Shown here in pieces: positions 39,699 to 49,160 of a DNA stretch of 64,000 nt. The stretch covers positions 35,359 to 99,358 of the forward strand of contig QCUJ01000002.1 of the NCBI GenBank assembly GCA_003210795.1, read 5' to 3'. Under the pieces are notes generated by a model that saw only the letters and a list, made by a program, of their open reading frames with translations, searched no databases and was not told the DNA's origin. Each line of letters starts with the position of its first letter. Within the stretch, counting starts at the first letter, position 1. The DNA is from Synechococcus sp. AG-679-B05 (lineage in GTDB: Bacteria > Cyanobacteriota > Cyanobacteriia > PCC-6307 > Cyanobiaceae). The translations under genes and the position numbers were made by a program.

Positions 39699-39781
39699 CC
39701 AGTGCTGGCGGCTGCACCATGCAAGCGAGGGAGGAGGGCACTGGCCAGTGCTTGCTACTGTCGATTGGATCTGGGGCACAG

Positions 39782-40495
39782 ATGACCTATTCCCGTGTGC
39801 TGCTGAAGCTCAGCGGCGAAGCTCTGATGGGTAATCAGGGGTACGGAATCGATCCAGCCATTGTTCAGTCCATCGCGGCGGATGTCGCCAAGGTTGTGGC
39901 GAGTGGCACTCAGCTGGCCATCGTTGTCGGCGGCGGCAACATTTTCCGTGGGTTGAAAGGATCGGCCGCCGGAATGGAGCGGGCCACTGCCGACTACGTG
40001 GGGATGCTTGCCACGGTGATGAACGCGATCACCCTGCAAGACGGACTCGAGCGAGCGGGAGTTCCCACCCGCGTGCAAACGGCCATCGCCATGCAGGAAG
40101 TTGCTGAGCCGTACATTCGCCGTAAAGCGATGCGCCATCTCGAGAAAGGTCGCGTGGTTGTGTTCGGGGCTGGATGCGGAAATCCGTTTTTCACCACCGA
40201 CACCACTGCCGCCCTGCGGGCAGCAGAAATCAACGCCGATGTGGTGTTCAAAGCCACCAAGGTTGATGGGGTCTATGACAAGGACCCGGCCAAGCATTCA
40301 GATGCCGTTAAACACGAGCATCTGAACTATCAGGACGTGTTGAGCGGCGAACTTGGAGTGATGGACAGCACCGCCATCGCCCTGTGCAAGGACAACAACA
40401 TCCCGATCGTTGTGTTCAACCTGTTTGAACCTGGCAACATCGGAAAAGCCGTTGCTGGTGAACCGATCGGATCCCGTATCGGCAATCCCGCCTGA
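39782..40495 (+). CDS. pyrH: UMP kinase
   Basis: This 237-residue amino-acid-kinase-fold enzyme phosphorylates UMP. It has [22 protein letters not shown] and [15 protein letters not shown]. The ATG at 39782 is the standard start. It lies 28 bp before frr; the pair is the usual bacterial arrangement. Confidence 0.97.
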   Translation: MTYSRVLLKLSGEALMGNQGYGIDPAIVQSIAADVAKVVASGTQLAIVVGGGNIFRGLKGSAAGMERATADYVGMLATVMNAITLQDGLERAGVPTRVQTAIAMQEVAEPYIRRKAMRHLEKGRVVVFGAGCGNPFFTTDTTAALRAAEINADVVFKATKVDGVYDKDPAKHSDAVKHEHLNYQDVLSGELGVMDSTAIALCKDNNIPIVVFNLFEPGNIGKAVAGEPIGSRIGNPA

Positions 40496-40523
40496 ATTCA
40501 CGACGCCGTCACCCGAGATCACC

Positions 40524-41072
40524 ATGTCGACCAAGGACCTCGAAGCCAGCATGCGCAAGTCGGTGGAGGCCACCCAGCGCAACTTCAACACAATCCGCAC
40601 CGGCCGGGCCAATTCCTCTCTGCTCGATCGAATCAATGTCGAGTACTACGGCACAGAGACGCCGCTGAAGTCACTGGCCACCTTGTCAACACCCGACTCC
40701 CAGACGATTCAGATCCAGCCCTTCGATATCAGTGCTCTGGCCTCAATCGAGAAGGCCATCGCCATGAGTGAACTCGGTTTCACCCCCAACAACGACGGCA
40801 AAATCATCCGCATCAACGTTCCACCCCTCACCGAGGAACGACGCAAGGAATTTTGCAAACTTGCCTCCAAATACGCCGAAGAAGGCAAGGTGGCACTGCG
40901 AAATCTGCGTCGTGATGCGATCGATAAAATCAAAAAGCAGGAAAAGGAAGGGGACTTCTCCGAAGACCAGAGTCGCGATAAGCAGGATGCCGTGCAGAAG
41001 ATCCTCGACAAATTCATTGCTGAACTGGAGAAGCACCTGGCCAACAAGGAAGCCGACATTCTCAAGGTTTGA
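40524..41072 (+). CDS. frr: Ribosome recycling factor
   Basis: This 182-residue factor releases ribosomes after termination. The N-terminal helix has [10 protein letters not shown], with [10 protein letters not shown] and [14 protein letters not shown] in the middle and a helical C-terminus. ATG 40524. Its stop overlaps the TTG start of the next gene. Confidence 0.97.
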   Translation: MSTKDLEASMRKSVEATQRNFNTIRTGRANSSLLDRINVEYYGTETPLKSLATLSTPDSQTIQIQPFDISALASIEKAIAMSELGFTPNNDGKIIRINVPPLTEERRKEFCKLASKYAEEGKVALRNLRRDAIDKIKKQEKEGDFSEDQSRDKQDAVQKILDKFIAELEKHLANKEADILKV

Positions 41073-42214
41073 ACGGCAGTCCTGAACGGTTTCGCGATGT
41101 GGTCATCGTTGGGGCCGGAGCCGCTGGTGGAGCAGCAGCTGCCCACCTGTCTCGGAGTGGCCACGATGTTGTGCTGCTTGAACGCAACGCTGAGCCAAGA
41201 ATCAAACCTTGCGGCGGCGGCATGGCCGCCTCTGTGCAGAAGTGGTTCCCCTTCTCTTTGGAACCGGCTGTAGAACAGGTGGTTCGCCAGGTTGATTTCA
41301 GTTGGTGCCTGGGTGATCCAGTGGTGGCTGAGCTTCCCGGTGAAGCACCGTTCTGGATCGTGCGCCGGGAACGGTTGGATCAGCTTCTGACTGATCAGGC
41401 GAAACAGGCCGGAGCTGAATGCTGTGCCGGGGTAACAGTGACTGACATCGGTCGGAATAGCGACCACTGGAGCGTTACGGCAGCCGATGGGCAACGGTGG
41501 CGAACTCGATCCGTTGTCATTGCTGATGGCTCGGCGTCTCCCTGGCCCCAACGGCTCGGCCTGGGAGCCAAGCGCGTTCAAACAGCAACCACTATGTCGG
41601 TTCGACTCGAGGGGCAGGGCAGGTTGAAGAACGGCACGACCCGCTTCGAATTCGGCCTGGTGAAGCAGGGTTTCGCCTGGGCATTCCCTGTGGCGGGGGG
41701 GCTGAACATCGGTGTCGGCAGCTTCATCGGCAAGCAGGACGCCGACCCTGAACAGGTCTTGTCACTACTTCTTCCAGACCTGGGCTTCCCTGCCGACGCA
41801 GGCCTTCGTCAGAGCGGACAGCTTCGGGTTTGGAATGGCCATCACCGCCTCAACGGCAATGGAATTGTGGTGGTGGGGGATGCAGCGTCGCTCTGCGACC
41901 CATTCCTGGCGGAGGGATTACGCCCTGCCCTGATGAGTGGCTGTGAAGCTGCACGGCATCTCGATCGCTGGCTTCGGGGAGATAGCAATGATTTGAGGGG
42001 CTACACCATCGCCATGCGACAACGCTGGGGGGAATCGATGGCCTGGGGGAGGCGCATTGCACAGGTGTTTTATCGCTTTCCAGGCCTTGGATACCAGTTG
42101 GGGATCAAGCGACCCACCGCACCACGCCGCATTGCGCAGATCCTCTCGGGTGAGATGGGATATGGCGATATCGCACAGCGGGTGATCAACAGACTGCTGC
42201 TGCAGCGGGGCTAA
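41069..42214 (+). CDS. Geranylgeranyl-reductase-like flavoprotein
   Basis: This 381-residue FAD-binding protein has [21 protein letters not shown] at the N-terminus, the family IKPCGGG motif and [19 protein letters not shown]. It is shorter than ChlP (about 450 residues) and diverges in the substrate half, so it is a paralogue rather than ChlP. It starts at TTG 41069 (TTGA overlap with the frr stop). Its end overlaps the photolyase end by 4 bp. Confidence 0.82.
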   Translation: MNGSPERFRDVVIVGAGAAGGAAAAHLSRSGHDVVLLERNAEPRIKPCGGGMAASVQKWFPFSLEPAVEQVVRQVDFSWCLGDPVVAELPGEAPFWIVRRERLDQLLTDQAKQAGAECCAGVTVTDIGRNSDHWSVTAADGQRWRTRSVVIADGSASPWPQRLGLGAKRVQTATTMSVRLEGQGRLKNGTTRFEFGLVKQGFAWAFPVAGGLNIGVGSFIGKQDADPEQVLSLLLPDLGFPADAGLRQSGQLRVWNGHHRLNGNGIVVVGDAASLCDPFLAEGLRPALMSGCEAARHLDRWLRGDSNDLRGYTIAMRQRWGESMAWGRRIAQVFYRFPGLGYQLGIKRPTAPRRIAQILSGEMGYGDIAQRVINRLLLQRG

Positions 42215-43689
42215 AGCGTCAGTTCCAGCTGTTGCGTTCCATCGTCTTGCCTGGGGGAACGCCTGCGACGTCGGCTTGTCACTGGCTTCAAACCAGCCCT
42301 GCGGGATCCATGCTTGCGTTGTATCGCGTCGGCATGACGATCAAAACCAGCGGAACGGCGAATTTCCCAGATCCGATCCTTCGCAATCTGCATCGACGCG
42401 GTGACGTCAACGATCGGTTCTGGCATTCCACCGCCCAGGGACCAGGGCTCGTGGAGATGAATCGCTGGCACATCGCTGAGCTCCGGACACCACTCGCGAA
42501 TGAAATGGCCTTCGGGGTCATGATCCTGCCCCTGTTTGATGGGGTTGTAGATCCGAATTGTGTTGATCGACGTGCTCCCTGATTGCATCTGGCATTGGCT
42601 CCAGTGAATGCCGGGTTCGTAGTCGACGAACTGACGGGCAAGATGCAAGCCGGTTTCACGCCAAGGCAGCCAGAGGTTGTAGCTCGCGAACGACATCAAC
42701 ATCGCCCGCATGCGGAAGTTGATCCAGCCATGGGCTCGCAGGGCGCGCATGCATGCATCCACAAATGGCACGCCGGTGCGTCCTTCGCACCATGCCTCCA
42801 TCCTCTCGACATCGCCCTGACGAATGCCACGCATGAACGGATGAAAATCGCTGAATTCAATGGCGGGCTGATCCTCCAACTTCTGGATGAAATGACAATG
42901 CCAGTGCAGCCTTGATTCAAAACTGCGGATGCCACGGCCACTGTGAGAGCGCGTGGCCTGAAGCACTTCCCGCATGGAGAGGCAGCCCCAGGCGAGATAA
43001 GCCGACAGACGCGAACACCCTTTGAAAGCCGTATTCGGGCTGGACATCGCGCGTTGGTAACGCGGCGCTCGGCACCGAAGAAAATCGTTGAGCTCTCGGA
43101 GTCCTCTCGAACGGCCACCGGTCTGACGCTGAGGGCATGGATCGTTTGCCAGTTCCCGGCAGGGACGCTCTGGGATCACACCCGGATCAATCAGCTCAAG
43201 ATGCTGGAGCGACGGAGGAGCTGCAACGAGTGGCTCTGCCATCTGATTTTCCCAGCATCGAGCCCAACCGTTGCGGGACTTCATCCGGCGAACAACACCG
43301 AACTGCGGGATCTCCATCCAGGCGATACCGTTCAGCCGCGCCCAGGCCGCTACTCGCTTATCGCGCTGGTAAGTCCAGCCGTTACCGGTCTCTTCATGGC
43401 TCCAGAGGCGCGCAACACCGAATTGGCGCCTGGCACGTTCCAGCACCTCCACCACATCACCTGAACGCACCACAAGGGGTTGACCCAGCGCCGCGGTCGA
43501 CTCACGCAACTCCTGAAGCGACTCGCGGCAGAACATCCACTGCCGCTCAGAAGCATCCGGCTGGCACCACAGCTCGGGCTCAACAACAAAAAGGGGCAGG
43601 AGCGGACCATATGCGGCTGCTTCGACCAATGGCCGGTGGTCAACGGTGCGCAGATCACGTTTGAACCAGACGATCTGCAGCGCTGCCAT
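42211..43689 (-). CDS. Cryptochrome/photolyase family protein
   Basis: This 492-residue protein has an N-terminal alpha/beta (antenna) domain, IVWFKRDLRTVDHRPL, and a C-terminal FAD domain with GCSRLSAYLAWGCLSMREV, INFRMRAMLMSFASYNL and IRIYNPIKQGQDHDPEG. It probably repairs UV dimers or senses blue light. A basic C-terminal tail (SRRRRRSPRQ) follows residue about 470. Repair versus signalling cannot be told from the reading. Confidence 0.88.
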   Translation of the reverse strand: MAALQIVWFKRDLRTVDHRPLVEAAAYGPLLPLFVVEPELWCQPDASERQWMFCRESLQELRESTAALGQPLVVRSGDVVEVLERARRQFGVARLWSHEETGNGWTYQRDKRVAAWARLNGIAWMEIPQFGVVRRMKSRNGWARCWENQMAEPLVAAPPSLQHLELIDPGVIPERPCRELANDPCPQRQTGGRSRGLRELNDFLRCRAPRYQRAMSSPNTAFKGCSRLSAYLAWGCLSMREVLQATRSHSGRGIRSFESRLHWHCHFIQKLEDQPAIEFSDFHPFMRGIRQGDVERMEAWCEGRTGVPFVDACMRALRAHGWINFRMRAMLMSFASYNLWLPWRETGLHLARQFVDYEPGIHWSQCQMQSGSTSINTIRIYNPIKQGQDHDPEGHFIREWCPELSDVPAIHLHEPWSLGGGMPEPIVDVTASMQIAKDRIWEIRRSAGFDRHADAIQRKHGSRRAGLKPVTSRRRRRSPRQDDGTQQLELTL

Positions 43690-43762
43690 TCACTGCCCTT
43701 CAGCAGATCCGGTTCTAGTGGATGGAGCACGCCAACCACTAGCTTTTGGTTCAGAGGCATCT

Positions 43763-45151
43763 CTAGTCAAGATTCAGCTCCATCACATTGCACAGCCGAG
43801 TCCGAACCTTGGAGCGAAATCTGGCAATGTCCAGACGCCCCGTCATCCAGGCGGCTCCAATAAAACAAATCATCTGAAGGCCAAAAACGCCCCCATAGGC
43901 CCCATAGGCATCACCACCATTGACCGTCTGCAACAAGGTCAGCAGGCCACCTCCGCTGATGATCGCCAGGCCGGAGGAATAGGCATAGCCCGCACCCCAA
44001 ATACCAAGCAGAAGGCCCGTGCGCCCGGGCTGAACAAAACTGAACATCAGGGCGAGGCAGGCGTTGATGCACACCCCGAGCGACAAACCAAAAAATGTCA
44101 CTGCCACCCGAAGCAGGGGGATGGAGGCGTCGGTTCCCGCAAGCAACATCAGTGCCAGAGCAGAGCTGGCCAAGAAAGCTCCGACCCTGGCGATTCGGAT
44201 TGTGCCGAAACGTTGGATCAAGACAAAACCACTGAGCGCCAATCCTCCGAAGAATCCGAGTGCAACCAAGACGTTGAGCGAGGTGGTGGCACAAACGCTC
44301 ATACCGAAGACGGCGGCGCCATAGAGCTCAAGCACCGCATCGTTCAGAAACATGCTGAAGGTGAACAGACAAAGCACGCCCAGAAAGCGGCCCGCTTCCG
44401 GAATGGAACGCAAGCGCGTCAGCAGCTGGGGCAAGGCAACGCGCTGCGACTTCGGTGTGGCCTCATCGGCGAGATTATCTATCTGAGCGGTATTGGGGTG
44501 CTCCACACCCAGAACAGACACCACCCCGGAGACCCAGCAGCAGAGGAGGTGTGACAACCGTCAACCGCTCCAAACCAGCCAACAAAGCAAGAGTGCTTGC
44601 ACCGGTAGTGCAGGCATCCCCAAACACCCGATTCACCAACACACTTCCGAACAGAACTCCCAGCAAACGCATCCCCCAAACCACCGACAGCACCTTTGGT
44701 CGTTCCTCTTCCGTTGTGCGATCAGCAATCAGAGCTAAAAGCGCTGTACCCCCTGCGGCAATGGCCATACCGAGGCAACAAACACTGCCGTCAACAGGAG
44801 GATCAACCAGGACAAATTCGCTGTCCCTGCGCTCTCCATGACGCGTCCGAGCCGCAACACCAGCTGGCAGGCAAGCCCAAACAGCAACGACAGAAAAAAT
44901 GAGCTGCAGACGATGAAGGGAGTCCGCCGCAAACGACTGACAGGAATCCGATCAGAGCGATGACCGAACCACACTCGGGTAAACCCCGTCAGCTGTTGTG
45001 AGCCGATCGTCGCAGCAACCAGGACCGCCGGCAGTTGAAATTCTTCGATCAGTAGACGATTGAAGAGTCCAAAAGCAAGCACCCCAAAAATCCCAAGACC
45101 CAGCTGAAACAATCCCAGTTGGAGACCCAGAAGTAAGGGCCGCTGGCGCAT
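43763..45151 (-). pseudogene. PucC/BCD-type major facilitator, two frameshifts
   Basis: Three open segments reassemble into one protein of about 463 residues of the PucC/bch2-LhaA family (putative chlorophyll/antenna-assembly transporter). The N-part (45151 to about 44770) has LGLFQLGLGIFGVLAFGLFN and FTRVWFGHRSDRIP; the middle (about 44770-44530) has MAIAAGGTALLALIADRT; the C-part (about 44540-43763) has LGVEHPNTAQIDN. Shifts lie at about 44765-44780 (minus one base) and 44521-44535, at a CCCC run (plus one). The first and last parts share a frame, but that frame has a stop in the middle. It is a pseudogene or an assembly with two errors. Confidence 0.75.
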
Positions 45152-45175
45152 CAAACCAATGTCAAATCGAGCAAA

Positions 45176-45194
45176 TTATGCATGGATTGCATAA
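45176..45194. promoter_or_regulatory. Inverted repeat upstream of the pucC-like gene
   Basis: TTATGCA-TGGAT-TGCATAA is a perfect 7-bp inverted repeat 25 bp upstream of the transporter start. It is a candidate operator. It does not match the CRP consensus. Confidence 0.4.
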
Positions 45195-45261
45195 GCGAAG
45201 GGGCTCAGATCTCCTCAAAACTCCGCCGTATCTCTATCAAGATTGAAGCGAACACCAAGGG

Positions 45262-45645
45262 TCAAGCACCATCCGTATTGATGTCGCGCAGGCGTACATC
45301 AATCGACGCCAGTAGACCAATTGCGAACATCGGAGCTTCCTGAACGGCAAACAGGAACTTCTCTCGGTTCATCACAATGAGACGACAAAAACTCATCGCC
45401 GTTGCCGTGCTCAGGCGGCAGTGATCCTCCACAACCAACGATCCCGATCCAAAGATATGACCAACAGGAATATCTTCATGGCGATCATGTGCCGATGAAT
45501 CGGTCCAAGTGAGACGAACAGACCCCTCAAGGATTCCAAACATCGTGGAACCGGTTTCGCCAGCCTTAAACACAACATCTCCCGGCTGAAGGGTGATCAA
45601 CTCACCCTTGCTTGCCAGAGCGCGCATGGTATCTAACGCATGCAT
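45262..45645 (-). CDS. Single-domain cyclic-nucleotide-binding protein
   Basis: This 127-residue protein is essentially one cNMP-binding (CRP-type) beta-roll: LQPGDVVFKAGETGSTMFGILEGSVRLTW, read in parts, then a helix ending IDVRLRDINTDGA. It has no helix-turn-helix, so it should not bind DNA by itself. The phosphate-binding cassette (IFGSGSLVV) lacks the canonical arginine. It lies 13 bp downstream of the transaldolase gene, on the same strand, likely in its operon. Confidence 0.82.
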   Translation of the reverse strand: MHALDTMRALASKGELITLQPGDVVFKAGETGSTMFGILEGSVRLTWTDSSAHDRHEDIPVGHIFGSGSLVVEDHCRLSTATAMSFCRLIVMNREKFLFAVQEAPMFAIGLLASIDVRLRDINTDGA

Positions 45646-45658
45646 CGTGATGAATTGG

Positions 45659-46831
45659 TCAGGCTGTGGTTAGCGTTAATGCAGCCCCGAATCCACGGCG
45701 AATATCCTCCTGAGAGAGGCGACCGTCATGGTCGAGATCAAGGGCATCAAATACAGCATCACTTCCCAGCCATTCGTCACGGGTGATGCATCCATCCCCA
45801 TTGAAATCATTCAGCAAAAATATTTCTTGAACGGCATGGCCGAAAGCTGCGCCTCCCTCAACTTCAGCCAAACGGTGGGCAAGCTGCTGCTCAAGGGTTT
45901 CGATTGCCTTACTGAAGCCTTTGATTCCTTCACTCAACTTGTCGGAGGCCATCCGATCGTCGGCCATCAGAGCATCAAAGCGTTCACGATCCACATGAAT
46001 CTGGGCTTCCTGACAGTTGGACGATGCCGCATCAAGCTTGCGCTGAAGAACTGCAGGGCTTTCGCGTAGCTGATCAAGAAGTTTGGGGGAAATGGTCAGC
46101 AGATCGCAACCTGCAAGCTCAGTAATTTCATCCAGATTGCGGAAACTGGCACCCATCACTTCGGTGGTGTAACCGAATGTCTTGTAGTAATTAAAAATTC
46201 TGGTGACTGAAATCACACCTGGATCTTCAGGCCCTGGATAGGAATCACGACCAGTATCAGCTTTGAACCAATCGAGAATGCGACCTACAAATGGGGAAAT
46301 CAAGGTGACTCCAGCCTCTGCGCAAGCCACGGCTTGACCGAAACCGAACAAAAGAGTGAGGTTGCAATGAATACCTTCCCTTTCAAGGATTTCCGCAGCT
46401 TTAATACCTTCCCATGTTGAAGCAATTTTGATCAGCACGCGATCATTGCTGATCCCGGCGTCGTTGTAGAGGCGAATCAATTTCCGACCTTTCTCCACCG
46501 TTGCGGCCGTATCCCAACTCAGCCGAGCATCAACTTCGGTGGACACTCGACCTGGAACAATCTTGAGAATCTCCTTACCGAAGATCACACTGATTTCGTC
46601 AAGGGCTTCATGCACCACATCCTCCACGGGTGCATTACTACCAATTAGCCGTCTTGAAGAACGCAGCGCTTCATCAATCAGGCTCTGATAGGCAGGAATT
46701 TGAGCTGCCGCCAGAATCAATGAAGGATTGGTTGTAGCGTCTCTAGGTGTGAATTTGCGGATCGCCTCAAGATCACCTGTATCCGCCACCACGACGGTCA
46801 TCTCGGAGAGTTGATCAAGCAGAGAAACCAT
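45659..46831 (-). CDS. tal: Transaldolase with C-terminal EF-hand pair
   Basis: This 390-residue protein has residues about 1-325 as transaldolase of the TalB type ([12 protein letters not shown], catalytic lysine in [17 protein letters not shown]-like segment). Residues about 342-376 are two EF-hand loops: 342-353 with D, N, D, G and E at the canonical positions, and 365-376 ending in Asp instead of Glu. Calcium control of the pentose-phosphate/Calvin link is an inference. The downstream gene is a cNMP-binding protein. Confidence 0.9.
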   Translation of the reverse strand: MVSLLDQLSEMTVVVADTGDLEAIRKFTPRDATTNPSLILAAAQIPAYQSLIDEALRSSRRLIGSNAPVEDVVHEALDEISVIFGKEILKIVPGRVSTEVDARLSWDTAATVEKGRKLIRLYNDAGISNDRVLIKIASTWEGIKAAEILEREGIHCNLTLLFGFGQAVACAEAGVTLISPFVGRILDWFKADTGRDSYPGPEDPGVISVTRIFNYYKTFGYTTEVMGASFRNLDEITELAGCDLLTISPKLLDQLRESPAVLQRKLDAASSNCQEAQIHVDRERFDALMADDRMASDKLSEGIKGFSKAIETLEQQLAHRLAEVEGGAAFGHAVQEIFLLNDFNGDGCITRDEWLGSDAVFDALDLDHDGRLSQEDIRRGFGAALTLTTA

Positions 46832-46879
46832 GGAAACACAGGCCGTGTTATCTACAACGTAGCGGGGTTGGCCAATCCG

Positions 46880-48679
46880 TCAGCTCATCAATGTCTTGTT
46901 CAATTCTGCAGGTTTTGACGGGCTGATTTTTTCGATAACAAGCAGGCCATCAATGATCTGTTTTGCCACTGGTACGGCAACGGTGGAGCCGTAGGCATGG
47001 GCACCCTGTGGCTCATCGACAGCCACGAAAACCACGTAGCGCGGGGACTCGATGGGAAGAGTGGCCACAAAGCTGCAGATTTTGGCTCCAGGCAGATAGA
47101 TCCCGTTCAGGGCTTTCTGGGCAGTTCCTGTTTTACCGCCGATGCGATAACCCGGCGTCTTCACACCCACACCACTGCCCTGCTCAACAACTGACTCCAT
47201 CCAAGATAGAACCGTTGCAGCCACCTCAGGGGTGAGCAATTTTCTCCCCGATGGCGATGCAGGTGGAGCCAAAGCACCCCCGGAGCGGAATCCTCTGGTG
47301 ATATGGGGACTGACCATGCGACCACCGTTGGCCAGGACCGCATGCAGCTGCACCAGCTTGAGGGGCGTCAGCGCAAATCCCTGCCCAAAGGCGGTTGTCG
47401 CCGGCTCGATCGGATGGGTAATGAACTGCTCCTTACTTTTCAACTGACCGGCAACGGCACCGGGAAGATCGGTGTCCGGACGCTGATCAATTTCAAGCCG
47501 GTTCATCCAGTCCCAGTACACATCTGTCTTCATCCGGCCCATGGCGCGCACCATGCCGACATTGCTGGACACCTGCAGGACCTTGGCCAGCCCTACAAGT
47601 CCATTAGCCTTCTTGTCGTGGTTGTTGATCGGCCAGCCGCCGATGGTGATCCTGCCGGTGTCATGGACCCGATCCTCCGGCGCGATCGCCTTCTCCTCAA
47701 GAGCCAAGGCCAGATTGATCGGCTTGAACGTGGAACCTGGTTCGTAGAGGTCCTGAACCGACCACTCGCGGAAGCGAGCCGGTGAGAATCGCCAGTAGCG
47801 GTTGGGGTCATAGGTCGGAGTCGATGCCAGCACCAACAGCTCGCCGTTGGTGACATCCATGACAATCGCAGCGCCCTTCTTGGCTTTCCATGTCGCAACC
47901 TGGGCCGCAAGAGCTTTTGCCGCCAGCTCCTGCAGACGCGCATCGAGGGTTAACTGGAGGCGTAGATCATCCCCGTAGAAGGCTCCAGGGTTGAGATCAT
48001 CCGGAAGCGGGGTGCCATCGGCTCCCCTGCGGAGACGTTGCGATTGTTCATGCCTCAGCAGGTCGTCATGACGACTCTGCTCGAGCCCCGCCTGGGGCAC
48101 CCGCTCATCATTGAGGAAACCAACGACATTGGCGAAGAGCGACCCTTGGGGATAGATCCTCTGGGGATATGCCTCGAGGTCGAGACCGCTGATCCCTAGG
48201 CCACGAATGCGATCTGCCGTCTCAGAGTCCAGTCCCTCGGCAAGCCGTACCCCTGATCGGCGGTTCCCCAGTTCAATGCGCAGACTTTCCGCCGATCGAG
48301 CCAGAGGTGCCGCAAGAAGTGTCACCACATCCTCTGGAGGCCGCACCCGTCCAGGGTCGTCGCCGGGAAGATTGAAGTAACGAGGATGGGCCCAAAGACG
48401 GAACCGCTTCTCATCCATCGCAACCAGCCGACCGGTGCGATCAACGATCGGGCGACGTGTTCCGAGGGGGGCGCTTGTCTGCGTCTGCAGCCGACGGGCA
48501 CGGGCTTCGAGTGCACCTGTCTGAACCAGCTGCAGCCAGGCCATACGCCCGATTAATCCTGTCAATCCCGTGCAGAGGATGAGGAAAACAATCCAGAGGC
48601 GATGGGCCGGCACTTGGGCCAACGGAACAACCCGGGGACGAGGCCTTTTCCGAACTGACGAAGACGATTTTGCTCGCAT
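46880..48679 (-). CDS. ftsI: Septal peptidoglycan transpeptidase FtsI (PBP3-like)
   Basis: This 599-residue class B penicillin-binding protein has an N-terminal membrane helix (about 29-45), a non-catalytic domain with RRPIVDRTGRLVA, and a transpeptidase domain with active-site S316-TFK, an SSN motif (QVSSNVGMV) and GGKTGTAQK. It acts at the division septum in the cytoplasmic membrane. It overlaps the upstream membrane protein gene by 1 bp. Confidence 0.93.
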   Translation of the reverse strand: MRAKSSSSVRKRPRPRVVPLAQVPAHRLWIVFLILCTGLTGLIGRMAWLQLVQTGALEARARRLQTQTSAPLGTRRPIVDRTGRLVAMDEKRFRLWAHPRYFNLPGDDPGRVRPPEDVVTLLAAPLARSAESLRIELGNRRSGVRLAEGLDSETADRIRGLGISGLDLEAYPQRIYPQGSLFANVVGFLNDERVPQAGLEQSRHDDLLRHEQSQRLRRGADGTPLPDDLNPGAFYGDDLRLQLTLDARLQELAAKALAAQVATWKAKKGAAIVMDVTNGELLVLASTPTYDPNRYWRFSPARFREWSVQDLYEPGSTFKPINLALALEEKAIAPEDRVHDTGRITIGGWPINNHDKKANGLVGLAKVLQVSSNVGMVRAMGRMKTDVYWDWMNRLEIDQRPDTDLPGAVAGQLKSKEQFITHPIEPATTAFGQGFALTPLKLVQLHAVLANGGRMVSPHITRGFRSGGALAPPASPSGRKLLTPEVAATVLSWMESVVEQGSGVGVKTPGYRIGGKTGTAQKALNGIYLPGAKICSFVATLPIESPRYVVFVAVDEPQGAHAYGSTVAVPVAKQIIDGLLVIEKISPSKPAELNKTLMS

Positions 48680-49077
48680 CAGTACCCCGGACGAACCCTC
48701 GGTTGTGATTGTTCATTCCGAGCGATGACGACGGAAGGATCAGAGACCACAACAGGGGAACGCTCGAGATGAATCAGATTCGTCACCTTGGTGGGGACGA
48801 ATCGAGACGGGCTCGTTGTGCTGTCCAGCCAATGCTGCTCCAGGAGAGCTGTGGATTCCGTCAGCCGATGGGACAACAACTTGGTGGCCTCAAAGCGCTG
48901 AAACGCCATCGTCCAGCGGTGCTGCCAATGCAGCGTGAGACCGGCAAGAACAGCCAATGCGGCGAAAACACCCAGCAACGTGCCGTCGGCAAGACGATGC
49001 AATCCGCCCACCAAGGGGGAGCGTCGGGTGATTCTTCCGGCGGAGAAGGAGCCCTGAATCAGCTGAAGAGCACTCAT
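48679..49077 (-). CDS. FtsL-like small membrane protein upstream of ftsI
   Basis: This 132-residue bitopic protein starts at the ATG at 49077 (MSALQLIQGSF). It has a cytoplasmic N-terminus, one membrane helix at about 31-49, then a helical stretch (WTMAFQRFEATKLLSHRLTE) with leucine-zipper-like spacing, and a disordered proline-containing tail. Size, topology and the TGATG coupling to ftsI are those of FtsL. Sequence identity with FtsL cannot be shown by reading. Confidence 0.7.
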   Translation of the reverse strand: MSALQLIQGSFSAGRITRRSPLVGGLHRLADGTLLGVFAALAVLAGLTLHWQHRWTMAFQRFEATKLLSHRLTESTALLEQHWLDSTTSPSRFVPTKVTNLIHLERSPVVVSDPSVVIARNEQSQPRVRPGY

Positions 49078-49160
49078 CGAGAAGCGCTGATTGGATGCGG
49101 CCACCCTTGGCTGAACTATCAATGGGTCAGTGAACCATTCGGACCTGCCTGGGGCAAGCC

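Noticed and set aside
39490-39781. A tRNA or small RNA in the cobO-pyrH gap
   Set aside because: No cloverleaf or T-loop-like GTTCGANTC sequence is visible.
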